NCBI RefSeq assembly: GCF_027924405.1
Contig: NZ_AP026978.1
Location: 6,758,001-6,822,000, forward strand
Direction of reading: 5' to 3'
Source of the DNA: Nocardia sputorum
GTDB lineage: Bacteria; Actinomycetota; Actinomycetes; Mycobacteriales; Mycobacteriaceae
Length of the DNA stretch: 64,000 nt
Shown here one piece after another: positions 53,290 through 60,907 of the stretch (its first letter is position 1; the number at the start of each line of letters is the position of its first letter). Position numbers and translations under genes: made by a program. The notes below the pieces were generated by a model. The model worked only from the letters and a program-made list of their open reading frames with translations. It did no database searches and was not told the DNA's origin.

Positions 53290-54279
53290 ATGAGCGACTC
53301 CGCAGCGCAGAACGTCGTCTACGCCATCCCGATGCGCACCCGCTTCCGTGGCATCTCGGTGCGGGAAGGGATGCTGATCCGGGGGCCCCTCGGGTGGGGC
53401 GAGTTCTGTCCGTTCCCCGAATACGACGACCGCGAAGCCGCCGCCTGGCTGGCCACCGCCCTGGAGCAGGTGACAACGGGATGGCCCGAGCCGGTCCGGG
53501 ATCGCATCCCGCTCAATTGCACGGTGCCCGCCGTCGACCCGGAGCAGGCGCACGCGATCGTGGCCAGGTCCGGCTGCCGCACCGCCAAGGTGAAGGTCGC
53601 CGACCATCCCGACTCGCTCGCGGAGGATCTGGCCAGGGTGGAGGCGGTACGCGACTCCCTCGGCCCGAACGGCGCGATCCGGGTCGACGCGAACGCCGTC
53701 TGGGATGTCGACACGGCCGTGCGCGATATCCAGCGGATCGATAAGGCCGCAGATGGCCTGGAATACGTCGAACAGCCGTGCCGGACCATCGAGGAACTCG
53801 CCGCGGTGCGCCGCCGTGTCGACGTGCGCATCGCCGCCGACGAATCCATCCGCCGCGCCGATGACCCGCTGCGGGTCGCGGTCGCCGGCGCCGCGGATAT
53901 CGCCGTGCTCAAATGCACGCCGCTCGGCGGCGTTCGCCGCGCCCTGCAAGTGGCGGAGGCGGCGGGACTCCCCTGTGTGGTCTCCTCCGCTCTGGAGACC
54001 AGTGTCGGGCTCGCCGCGCAACTGGCGCTGGCCGGCGCGCTCCCGGAACTCGATTTCGCCTGTGGCCTCGGCACTTTGAGCCTGCTCACCGGTGACGTGA
54101 CGCGGGGATCCCTGCGTGCGGTCGATGGCTACCTCCCCGTCCTGCGCACCCCACCCGAGCCGGAACCGGAACTGCTGGAGAGCCATCGCCACCCCGACGC
54201 CGAGCGCACCGCATGGTGGCAGGATCGCTTGGCTCGCGTCAGTGCGCTGCTCTCTCAAAGTACAAAGCGGCCTGGATGA
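53290..54279 (+). CDS. menC: o-Succinylbenzoate synthase
   Basis: A 329-residue enolase-superfamily enzyme of menaquinone synthesis; it dehydrates SHCHC to o-succinylbenzoate. Active-site features: KVKV (acid/base Lys, near residue 100), DANAVWDVD (Asp), EYVEQPC (Glu), IAADESIRR (Asp), and LKCTPLGGVRRA (second Lys). Length and motifs match mycobacterial MenC (326 residues). ATG at 53290. No other men gene lies in the window. Confidence 0.92.
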   Translation: MSDSAAQNVVYAIPMRTRFRGISVREGMLIRGPLGWGEFCPFPEYDDREAAAWLATALEQVTTGWPEPVRDRIPLNCTVPAVDPEQAHAIVARSGCRTAKVKVADHPDSLAEDLARVEAVRDSLGPNGAIRVDANAVWDVDTAVRDIQRIDKAADGLEYVEQPCRTIEELAAVRRRVDVRIAADESIRRADDPLRVAVAGAADIAVLKCTPLGGVRRALQVAEAAGLPCVVSSALETSVGLAAQLALAGALPELDFACGLGTLSLLTGDVTRGSLRAVDGYLPVLRTPPEPEPELLESHRHPDAERTAWWQDRLARVSALLSQSTKRPG

Positions 54280-54461
54280 TTGGGGCGGCAATCGATCTCA
54301 ACGGGGTGCGCATCTGCGGTGGTATCCCGATGTGCTGGGTCGGGTTCGGGCGATGGCGGAGGGCGGAGGGCGGAGAAAAGAATTCGCTGAACGATGGAAC
54401 CGATCGGGGTGCTTCGACGTCCAACCAGATGAAGAACCAAAGATTCAACTGGGGGTGAGCG

Positions 54462-54923
54462 ATGACGAAGTACGCGAAGAACATCGGGACGATCGCGGGT
54501 GGGGTGCTGACGGTCTTGATGACTACTTGTGTGGCATTGCCCGCCGCCGACGCGGCGCCCGGGCCGGGCAACGCGAACTGCCACGTGGACGCCGTGAAGG
54601 CCATGAATCCGCACAATTCCAAGGGCACGCCGACCGACATCGTCGGAAAGGGCAGTATCAAGTGCACGGCGGACATCGACTCGCTGTACATCGATGTCGA
54701 ACTCCAGCGCAAGGAGGGTGGGAGCTGGAAGCGGGTCGCTGGCGGTCACAACGAGGCCACCAAACCCACCGCGGGGACCAAAATCGTTGCCCAAGGTGCC
54801 ACCACCTGCGCGGACGGAGAGTACCGGACGGCTGCTCGCGGGGGCGGCGTGTACGGGGGAGTACCCTCTCAATCCTCGGCGTGGAAGTACTCGGACACGG
54901 TGGTGAATCCGTGCGGTAAGTAG
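54462..54923 (+). CDS. Secreted protein, unknown
   Basis: A 153-residue protein with a signal peptide (MTKYAKNIGTIAGGVLTVLM, cleavage near ADAAPG, residue 32) and a small beta-rich mature domain with cysteines at NCHVDA, IKCTAD, TTCADG and NPCGK, so two disulfides are likely. The pattern CxADxxxLYxDVELQR suggests a YxxDVxL beta-sandwich seen in nocardial exported proteins. ATG at 54462 follows GGGGGTGAGCG. Function unknown. Confidence 0.8.
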   Translation: MTKYAKNIGTIAGGVLTVLMTTCVALPAADAAPGPGNANCHVDAVKAMNPHNSKGTPTDIVGKGSIKCTADIDSLYIDVELQRKEGGSWKRVAGGHNEATKPTAGTKIVAQGATTCADGEYRTAARGGGVYGGVPSQSSAWKYSDTVVNPCGK

Positions 54924-54963
54924 TGCCGAGGCGGGCAAGGTTCGAGTGGGCTGGGAGGCCGGG

Positions 54964-55404
54964 GTGAGTGGGACGGAATGGGAGATGTTCTGCTCGGAGG
55001 TGTTTGCCATCGCCGAGCGTTACGCCATCCAGATATTTTCGAATCCCGGCACCCTGGTGCTCTCCAGCGGATCCTCGTCCACGGAAGCCGAAGCACGCGG
55101 GGCCAATCCACACATCGAACTGGTGGATATGGGCGACGCCGCGGTGCGCATCGAAACGGGCTGGTGCGTCCGCGCCGTCGCCGACTACGAAATCCAATTC
55201 GAGGACAAGCCGTCCCAGGCGGCCGCGGCGGTCGAGGCGATCATTCTCGGGGGCGCCGAAGAGTATGTGATCGTCGATGACGACGACCGGTGGGTGGCGT
55301 TCGGGTGGTGTATTCGGGGCAAGGATTCCCTGATGTCGCAACCCCCGCACATCACCTCGGGACGAAAGGCGGTTCGTCGGCTCCTGCCGTGGCGATCGGC
55401 GTGA
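54964..55404 (+). CDS. Hypothetical protein
   Basis: A 146-residue soluble protein: SGTEWEMFCSEVFAIAERYA at the start, ADYEIQFEDKPSQAAAAVEA in the middle. GTG at 54964 is taken because GGGAGG lies five bases upstream; GTG at 54946 is also in frame. It is 40 bp after the secreted protein gene in the same direction. The pattern of small strands with acidic turns looks like an immunity- or SMI1-like fold, but no motif proves it. Confidence 0.65.
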   Translation: MSGTEWEMFCSEVFAIAERYAIQIFSNPGTLVLSSGSSSTEAEARGANPHIELVDMGDAAVRIETGWCVRAVADYEIQFEDKPSQAAAAVEAIILGGAEEYVIVDDDDRWVAFGWCIRGKDSLMSQPPHITSGRKAVRRLLPWRSA

Positions 55405-55587
55405 CCGTGCGGTAAGTAGCTCGACCAAGCCGACCCAGCTGCCGTCGGTGCAGCGTGCCCAGCCGTGGAGTCGGCCGGGCACGGTGGCGGTCGAATCGAG
55501 GCCACCGACCTTCACGCGCATCGGCACCTTGTCGCGTCCGAAGCCGTTGGGTGGAACGGTGGGGATGGCTTTGGATAGGCGGCGGGC

Positions 55588-56100
55588 TCAGCCGATCCGC
55601 ACGCCACAACCGAGCATCGTGGTGCGCAGCAGCAACGCCGCTTCCGGGCCGACGACGCCGTCGACGAGTTCGACGTACCGGTCGCAGAATTCCGGGCCGT
55701 GCGCGGCCACCGACCCGGGCGCGGACTCCAAGTGATGCGCCAGTTCGTGCAGGATCACCAGTTCGCGCAGCGCCCAGGCGGTGCCGCCGGTGTGCAGCGG
55801 AACCGCCAGGACGTTCCCGGCCGCCTCGTAGTGCGCGGCGGTCGCCCCGGCGCGCGAGCGGACGCGCACCGCCACGGCGGCCCGCTCCCAGCGCGCCCGT
55901 ACCCAATTGAGCGCCAGCACCTTGTCCGTATAACTCTGTACGGATTCCACCGAGGCGAAGCGGCGCTCGATCGGCAGCGTGAGCTGCGAACCGTACAGTT
56001 CGACGGTGCGCGCACCGTGCTCGTCCGCACGATCGAACACCCCGCGTACCAACTGCTCGGCGTCGTAGACCTTGGCGCGCTGGCTGTCGCGCACGGTCAT
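55588..56100 (-). CDS. TIGR04338-type metallohydrolase
   Basis: A 170-residue protein with the zinc motif HELAHHL (ELVILHELAHHLESAPGS, about residues 113-130) and a third ligand region AAHGPEFCDRYVEL. The N-terminus (RDSQRAKVYDAEQLVRGVFD) is the mark of family TIGR04338, which in mycolic-acid bacteria is encoded next to a DUF2786 protein, as here. ATG at 56100. It is probably a metalloprotease; the substrate is unknown and the partner is a candidate. Confidence 0.88.
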   Translation of the reverse strand: MTVRDSQRAKVYDAEQLVRGVFDRADEHGARTVELYGSQLTLPIERRFASVESVQSYTDKVLALNWVRARWERAAVAVRVRSRAGATAAHYEAAGNVLAVPLHTGGTAWALRELVILHELAHHLESAPGSVAAHGPEFCDRYVELVDGVVGPEAALLLRTTMLGCGVRIG

Positions 56101-56206
56101 CGCTGCGCGAGCGGTCGCGCGGCGGCGAGCAGCAGCCGATCGCCCGCTCGCGCCGACGGCACGCGGTTATGGCCGCCTCGCCCACCGCACGTGCTGTTCA
56201 CGCTGG

Positions 56207-57055
56207 TCAACTGCTGCCCTCAGAGGAGGTCAACCTCGCACGGGCAGCGGGGAGTTCGGGGGAGGTTCCGATCCGGGCGGCCCTGCCCGCGCGGTCCCCC
56301 GCCGCCCGTGCCGCGGCAGAATGCCCCGCCGACGCCTGCGGCCCACGCCAGGTGCCGCGCGCCTCCGAGGTCTTCGCGTAGAAGTCGGTGAGCTCGATTT
56401 CCTTGTTCCGCAGAGCCAGCGCGGTCCCGGCCGCATCGGCGTCCCGCGGCAACACCTCGGCTTCGACCTCCGCCTTCACCTCGGCCAGCCGCCGCCCGAT
56501 CCGCGCGGCGAACGCCATCTGGAAATTCAGGCGCGCCGTCACACCCGCGACGGGCGCCTGCACCCGCCGCCGGACCTGGCGACCCCACCGCTTCTCCACC
56601 ACGATCTTCTCGACCGTGGCCGATCGATACGCGCCCGATTTGATGTACTGGTCGGACGCGCGCACCATCTGCACGAGCAGGCTGGCGTACAGCGCTTCGC
56701 AAGTATCGATATCGGAGTCGAACCCGTAGGCGTAGACCTGCGTCGAAGTCCGGGCGACATCGCAGCGCACGTCGTTCGCCGCCGCGATCGCGACGAACAG
56801 CTGAACGTAGGTACGCAACCCGCGTTTGCCCGGCTCGCCGATCGGAATGATCCGCTGCACCGGCGTCGGCCTGCGCTCACGCCCCGCGATATGCGCCCGC
56901 GCCACCGCGAGATCGATGGACGACTTCGTCGCCAGCCGCTGAGCAGCGGCGAGAAACGCCTCGGCCTCGTGCTCGTTGTCGGTCGATTCGGCCTTGCGCA
57001 GCAGCCCACCGATGCGTGTGAGCATCCGATCGGGAACCGCGTTCGGCGAAGACAT
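56207..57055 (-). CDS. DUF2786 protein
   Basis: A 282-residue protein. The N-terminal DUF2786 block is RIGGLLRKAESTDNEHEAEA with FLAAAQRLATKSSIDLAVAR. The middle part (LRTYVQLFVAIAAANDVRCD, DIDTCEALYASLLVQMVRAS) is also conserved in this group. The C-terminal tail is Ala/Arg-rich and probably disordered. ATG at 57055. It is upstream of the TIGR04338 metallohydrolase in the same direction, 106 bp apart. Some phage and host proteins carry DUF2786; its role is unknown. Confidence 0.88.
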   Translation of the reverse strand: MSSPNAVPDRMLTRIGGLLRKAESTDNEHEAEAFLAAAQRLATKSSIDLAVARAHIAGRERRPTPVQRIIPIGEPGKRGLRTYVQLFVAIAAANDVRCDVARTSTQVYAYGFDSDIDTCEALYASLLVQMVRASDQYIKSGAYRSATVEKIVVEKRWGRQVRRRVQAPVAGVTARLNFQMAFAARIGRRLAEVKAEVEAEVLPRDADAAGTALALRNKEIELTDFYAKTSEARGTWRGPQASAGHSAAARAAGDRAGRAARIGTSPELPAARARLTSSEGSS

Positions 57056-57245
57056 CGCGCCCAGCCTAGTGGGCTCAGCCGAACAAGGCCCGACCGCGGC
57101 ACCGCGCCGACTCGAGCGCACCGCCCCGCCGCCGCGCGGGCTCGACTTCGCGCCACCGTCCCGCACGCTGGATCGACACCATGTATCTTGCCTTGTGCAC
57201 CGGCAGGGTGTGCTGCCGCTCACGAATGATCCTGGAGTGTTTGCG

Positions 57246-58547
57246 ATGGCTGTTAAGAAGGTGACGTCCCTACGTTCGTCGCTCGTGCCACGGGCCGCGG
57301 TGGCGGTCGCTTCGGTCGGGCTGCTGACCGCGACGTTCACCAGCGCCTGCTCCAGCGACAGCGGCGGCAGCCCGACCAGCCAGAACCTCACCGGTCGCGG
57401 CCCGATCACCTACGTCGAGGGCAAGGACACCACCGAGACCGGCGCGGTCAAGCAGCTGATCGAGCGCTGGAACGCCGCGCACCCGGACGAACCGGTGACC
57501 TTCAAGGAACAGTCGAACGACGCCTCGCAGCAGTACGACGACCTGGTCGAGCACATGCGCTCCAAACAGTCGAACTACGACGTGGTCGCCCTCGACGTGC
57601 CGTGGACCGCCGAGTTCGCCGCCAAGGGCTGGATCCAGCCGCTGAAGGACTCCTTCGCCATCGACACCAGCGCGCTGCTCTCCCCGCCGGTCGCCAGCGC
57701 CACCTACAACAACACCCTCTACGCCGCACCCCGCAACACCAACGGCGGCCTGCTGTTCTACCGCAAGGACCTGGTGCCGAACCCGCCCAAGACCTGGAAC
57801 GAACTGCTGGCCCAATGCCCCATCGCGCGCCAGCAGAACATCGGTTGCTACGCGGGCCAGTTCGCCCCCTACGAGGGCCTGACGGTCAACGCGGCCGAGG
57901 TGATCAACGCCTACGGCGGCAGCTTCGTCGGCGCCGACGGCAAGACCCCCACGGTGAACAGCCCGCAGTCCCGCGCCGGGCTGAAGGTCCTGGTCGACGC
58001 CTACAACAACGGCGACATCCCCAAAGAGGCCATCACCTTCAAGGAGCCGGAGTCCAGCAACGCCTTCGCACAGGGCAAGCTGATGTTCCTGCGCTCGTGG
58101 CCGTCCACCTTCGGTGACGTCGGCGGCGAGGCCTCCGCCGTGAAGGACAAGTTCGCGGTCGCCCCGCTGCCCGGCGAGAACGGCGTCGGCGCCTCCACGC
58201 TCGGCGGCTACAACGCGGCAATCAGCGCCTACTCCAAGAACAAGGCCACCGCGCTGGACTTCCTGCGCTTCCTGATCAGCGAGGACGCGCAGCACATCGT
58301 CGCCGCGGGCGCGCTGCCCTCGGTGCGCGCGTCGATGTACGACGACCCGGCGCTGATCGCGAAGATGCCGTACCTGCCCGCGCTCAAGGACTCCATCGCC
58401 AGCGCGGTGCCGCGCCCGGTAACGCCGTTCTATCCGGCGGTGTCCAAGGCCATCCAGGACAACGCTTATGCTGCGTTGAACGGAACCAAGTCCGTCGACG
58501 ACGCGATCACCGGCATGCAAAAGGGCATCGAAACCGCCGGATCGTGA
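57246..58547 (+). CDS. Sugar-binding lipoprotein of an ABC importer, LpqY-like
   Basis: A 433-residue extracellular solute-binding protein (family 1). Lipoprotein signal with lipobox FTSAC (Cys35). Binding-protein blocks: QYDDLVEHMRSKQSNYDVVA, NTNGGLLFYRKDLVPNPPKT, FAQGKLMFLRSWPSTFGDV, STLGGYNAAISAYSKNK. In order and size it matches LpqY of the mycobacterial trehalose importer LpqY-SugABC, but the ligand was not proved. GGAG eight bases before ATG 57246 fixes the start. Two permease genes follow. Confidence 0.9.
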   Translation: MAVKKVTSLRSSLVPRAAVAVASVGLLTATFTSACSSDSGGSPTSQNLTGRGPITYVEGKDTTETGAVKQLIERWNAAHPDEPVTFKEQSNDASQQYDDLVEHMRSKQSNYDVVALDVPWTAEFAAKGWIQPLKDSFAIDTSALLSPPVASATYNNTLYAAPRNTNGGLLFYRKDLVPNPPKTWNELLAQCPIARQQNIGCYAGQFAPYEGLTVNAAEVINAYGGSFVGADGKTPTVNSPQSRAGLKVLVDAYNNGDIPKEAITFKEPESSNAFAQGKLMFLRSWPSTFGDVGGEASAVKDKFAVAPLPGENGVGASTLGGYNAAISAYSKNKATALDFLRFLISEDAQHIVAAGALPSVRASMYDDPALIAKMPYLPALKDSIASAVPRPVTPFYPAVSKAIQDNAYAALNGTKSVDDAITGMQKGIETAGS

Positions 58548-58591
58548 GCGGTTGAGCGCAACGGACCCGACGAACCCGCAGGAGAGAAACG

Positions 58592-59620
58592 GTGTCGGAT
58601 CCTTCGGGAACGGCGACTAGCGTGCCGAAAGACGACGAGTTCGTTCCGGCCAGACGCGGCTTGGCCGCCAACCTGGCGCTGGAACTGCGACGCGCCGGGA
58701 AAGCCTGGTTGTTCGTCACGCCCGTGCTGATCGCGCTCGCGGTCGTCATCGGGTACCCCGTGATCCGGGCGCTGTGGATGTCCTTCCAGAAGGACCCGGG
58801 GCTCGACCCGGCGACCGGCATGTTCGTCGAGGGCGGCAACGCCGGATTCGCCAACTACACACACTGGCTGCTGCAACAGTGCCAGGTCGCGACCGGCGAG
58901 ACGGTGGCCTGCCCGACCGGCAACCTAGGCTCGCAGTTCTGGCTGGCCATCGGAACCACCCTGTTCTTCACGGTGGTGACCGTCGCGCTGGAAGCGACGC
59001 TCGGCCTCGGCATGGCCATGGTGATGGGCAAGACCTTCCGCGGCAGGGCGCTGCTGCGCGCGGCCGTGCTGATCCCCTGGGCCATCCCGACCGCCGTCAC
59101 CGCGCGGTTGTGGGAGTTCATGTTCCAGTACGACGGCGTGGTGAACCGCGTCCTCGGCACGCACATCCTGTGGACCTCCGACGCGTGGCCGTCCCGGTTC
59201 GCGGTGATCGCGGCCGACGTCTGGAAGACCACGCCGTTCATGGCGCTGCTGCTGCTGGCCGGTCTGCAAGTGATCCCGGCCGACGTGTACGAGGCGGCGC
59301 GCGTCGACGGCGCGTCGGCCTGGCAGCGGTTCACCCAGATCACGCTGCCGCTGCTGAAACCGGCCCTGCTGGTCGCGGTGCTGTTCCGGACGATGGACGC
59401 GCTGCGGATGTTCGACCTGCCCGCGATCATGACGCTGGGCAATCCGTCCACTCGGACGGTGTCGATTCTGGTGGTCGATCAGGTCCGGCAAGGCCCCAAC
59501 AGTGCGGCCGCGCTGTCCACGATCACCTTCCTTTTGATCTTCGCCGTGGCGTTCGTGCTGGTGAAGGTGCTGGGCGCCAACGCGGTTCGCACCCAGGAAG
59601 AACAGCGGGAGGCGCACTGA
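58592..59620 (+). CDS. Sugar ABC importer permease, SugA-like
   Basis: A 342-residue MalF/SugA-type permease with six helices, the first after residue 35 (AWLFVTPVLIALAVVIGYPV). The EAA loop is EAARVDGASAWQRFTQITLP. An insert with QQCQVATGETVACPTGN between helices 1 and 2 has two Cys and lies outside. GTG at 58592 follows GGAGAG by six bases. It is 44 bp after the binding protein gene and shares one base with the next permease gene. Confidence 0.92.
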   Translation: MSDPSGTATSVPKDDEFVPARRGLAANLALELRRAGKAWLFVTPVLIALAVVIGYPVIRALWMSFQKDPGLDPATGMFVEGGNAGFANYTHWLLQQCQVATGETVACPTGNLGSQFWLAIGTTLFFTVVTVALEATLGLGMAMVMGKTFRGRALLRAAVLIPWAIPTAVTARLWEFMFQYDGVVNRVLGTHILWTSDAWPSRFAVIAADVWKTTPFMALLLLAGLQVIPADVYEAARVDGASAWQRFTQITLPLLKPALLVAVLFRTMDALRMFDLPAIMTLGNPSTRTVSILVVDQVRQGPNSAAALSTITFLLIFAVAFVLVKVLGANAVRTQEEQREAH

Positions 59621-60513
59621 TGTCCGTGCAGACGGTGCAGAAGCCGGTGACCGACGAGTCCGCCGCCCAGCCGATCCCGTGGACCAAGCGCCTCGGCTCC
59701 GCGCGGGTGTACCTGGGTGCGCTGATCGTGCTCGTCTGGGGTCTCGCGCCGTTCTACTGGATGGCGGTCACCGCGTTCCGCGACCCCGACTACACCTTCG
59801 ACAACACCCCGTGGCCGACGCACGTCACGCTGGAGAACTTCCGCAACGCGTTCGACACCAGCCGCGGCAACGACTTCGGCAAGGCGCTGGTCAACAGCAT
59901 CGTCATCGGTTCCATCACGACGGTGATCGCGCTGGCGATCGGCGTGATGGCCGCGTACGCGCTGGCCCGGCTCACCTTCCGCGGCAAGTACGTGGTGTCC
60001 GGCCTGATCCTCAGCGCCTCGATGTTCCCGGTCGTCGTCCTGGTGACCCCGCTGTTCCAGCTCTTCACCAGCCTCGGCTGGATCGGCCGGTACCAGGCGA
60101 TGATCATCCCGAACATCTCCTTCGTACTGCCGATGACGGTCTACATCCTCGCGTCCTTCTTCACCGAACTGCCCTGGGAGCTCGAAGAAGCCGCGCGGAT
60201 CGACGGCGCCACCAAACTGCAAGCCTTCCGCCTGGTGATGCTGCCCTTGGCCGCTCCCGCCGTGTTCACCACCGCGATCCTGGCGTTCATCGCGGCGGTC
60301 AACGAATACCTGCTCGCCCGTTTGCTTTCCAGCGACAAGACCGAGCCGGTCACCGTCGCGATCGCCCGCTTCTCCGGCAACAACCCGCTGGTGCAGCCGT
60401 ATGCCGCGATCATGGCGGCGGGCACGATCGTCACCATCCCGCTGGTCATCATGGTCCTGCTCTTCCAGCGCCGCATCATCTCCGGCCTGACCGCGGGCGG
60501 CGTCAAGAGCTGA
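59620..60513 (+). CDS. Sugar ABC importer permease, SugB-like
   Basis: A 297-residue MalG/SugB-type permease with six helices (first VYLGALIVLVWGLAPFYWMA). The EAA loop is EEAARIDGATKLQAFRLVML, followed by LPLAAPAVFTTAILAFIAAV. It starts ATG at 59620, sharing one base with the stop of the previous gene. With that protein it forms the membrane channel for the LpqY-like receptor; the ATPase is probably the SugC-like gene at 48.6 kb. Confidence 0.93.
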   Translation: MSVQTVQKPVTDESAAQPIPWTKRLGSARVYLGALIVLVWGLAPFYWMAVTAFRDPDYTFDNTPWPTHVTLENFRNAFDTSRGNDFGKALVNSIVIGSITTVIALAIGVMAAYALARLTFRGKYVVSGLILSASMFPVVVLVTPLFQLFTSLGWIGRYQAMIIPNISFVLPMTVYILASFFTELPWELEEAARIDGATKLQAFRLVMLPLAAPAVFTTAILAFIAAVNEYLLARLLSSDKTEPVTVAIARFSGNNPLVQPYAAIMAAGTIVTIPLVIMVLLFQRRIISGLTAGGVKS

Positions 60514-60907
60514 ATCTTTTGGCAGCGCCTGCGGCGCTGCGTGTTCGCGGCCCCTTGATGGCTCGTGTTCGGGCGACCGCCGCTTGCTCCTTCGTCGCCT
60601 ACGCGGCGGCCGCCCGAACACGAGCCGGGCCGCGAACGGCACATGCTCGGTCTCGCTTCGCTCGAAACCAGTAGTTGGGGCTATCTGGTTGCGTCAGGTG
60701 CCAACCACTCGGCCTAAGGGTCGCGGTGGCGTCATCTTCCGCGGCCTTCTGGGACTCGACGAACCGAGAACGCGCTCGGGTACGGCGTGTCGATCGTCCG
60801 GAAAGTGGAAAGCCGGTGGGGAACGAGCGGGGTAAACTCTGCGTTCGACGCTCTTTTCCGTTCGTTCGTGCAGGTGAGTTCGTCCGACGCTCCGGGAGGA
60901 GATGATC
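60514..60907. other. Intergenic region, 394 bp
   Basis: Between the permease and the PBP genes there is no gene. The first 150 bp are the double-hairpin element; the rest should hold the PBP promoter, for which no clear boxes could be named. Confidence 0.6.
60522..60667 (+). repeat. Composite double-hairpin element, copy 2
   Basis: Small hairpin GCAGCGCC-TGC-GGCGCTGC (60522-60540), two bases, then a large imperfect hairpin at 60543-60637 with arms GTTCGCGGCCC/GGGCCGCGAAC outside and a loop with TTGCTCCTTCGTCGCC, then TCTCGCTTCGCTCGAAA (60651-60667). It matches copy 1 near 52.3 kb in reverse direction. The small hairpin just after the permease stop can also serve as its terminator. Confidence 0.85.

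Noticed and set aside
54213..54458. Short plus-strand frame between menC and the secreted protein gene
   Set aside because: Starts within menC, has no RBS and no recognisable content; more likely leader sequence.
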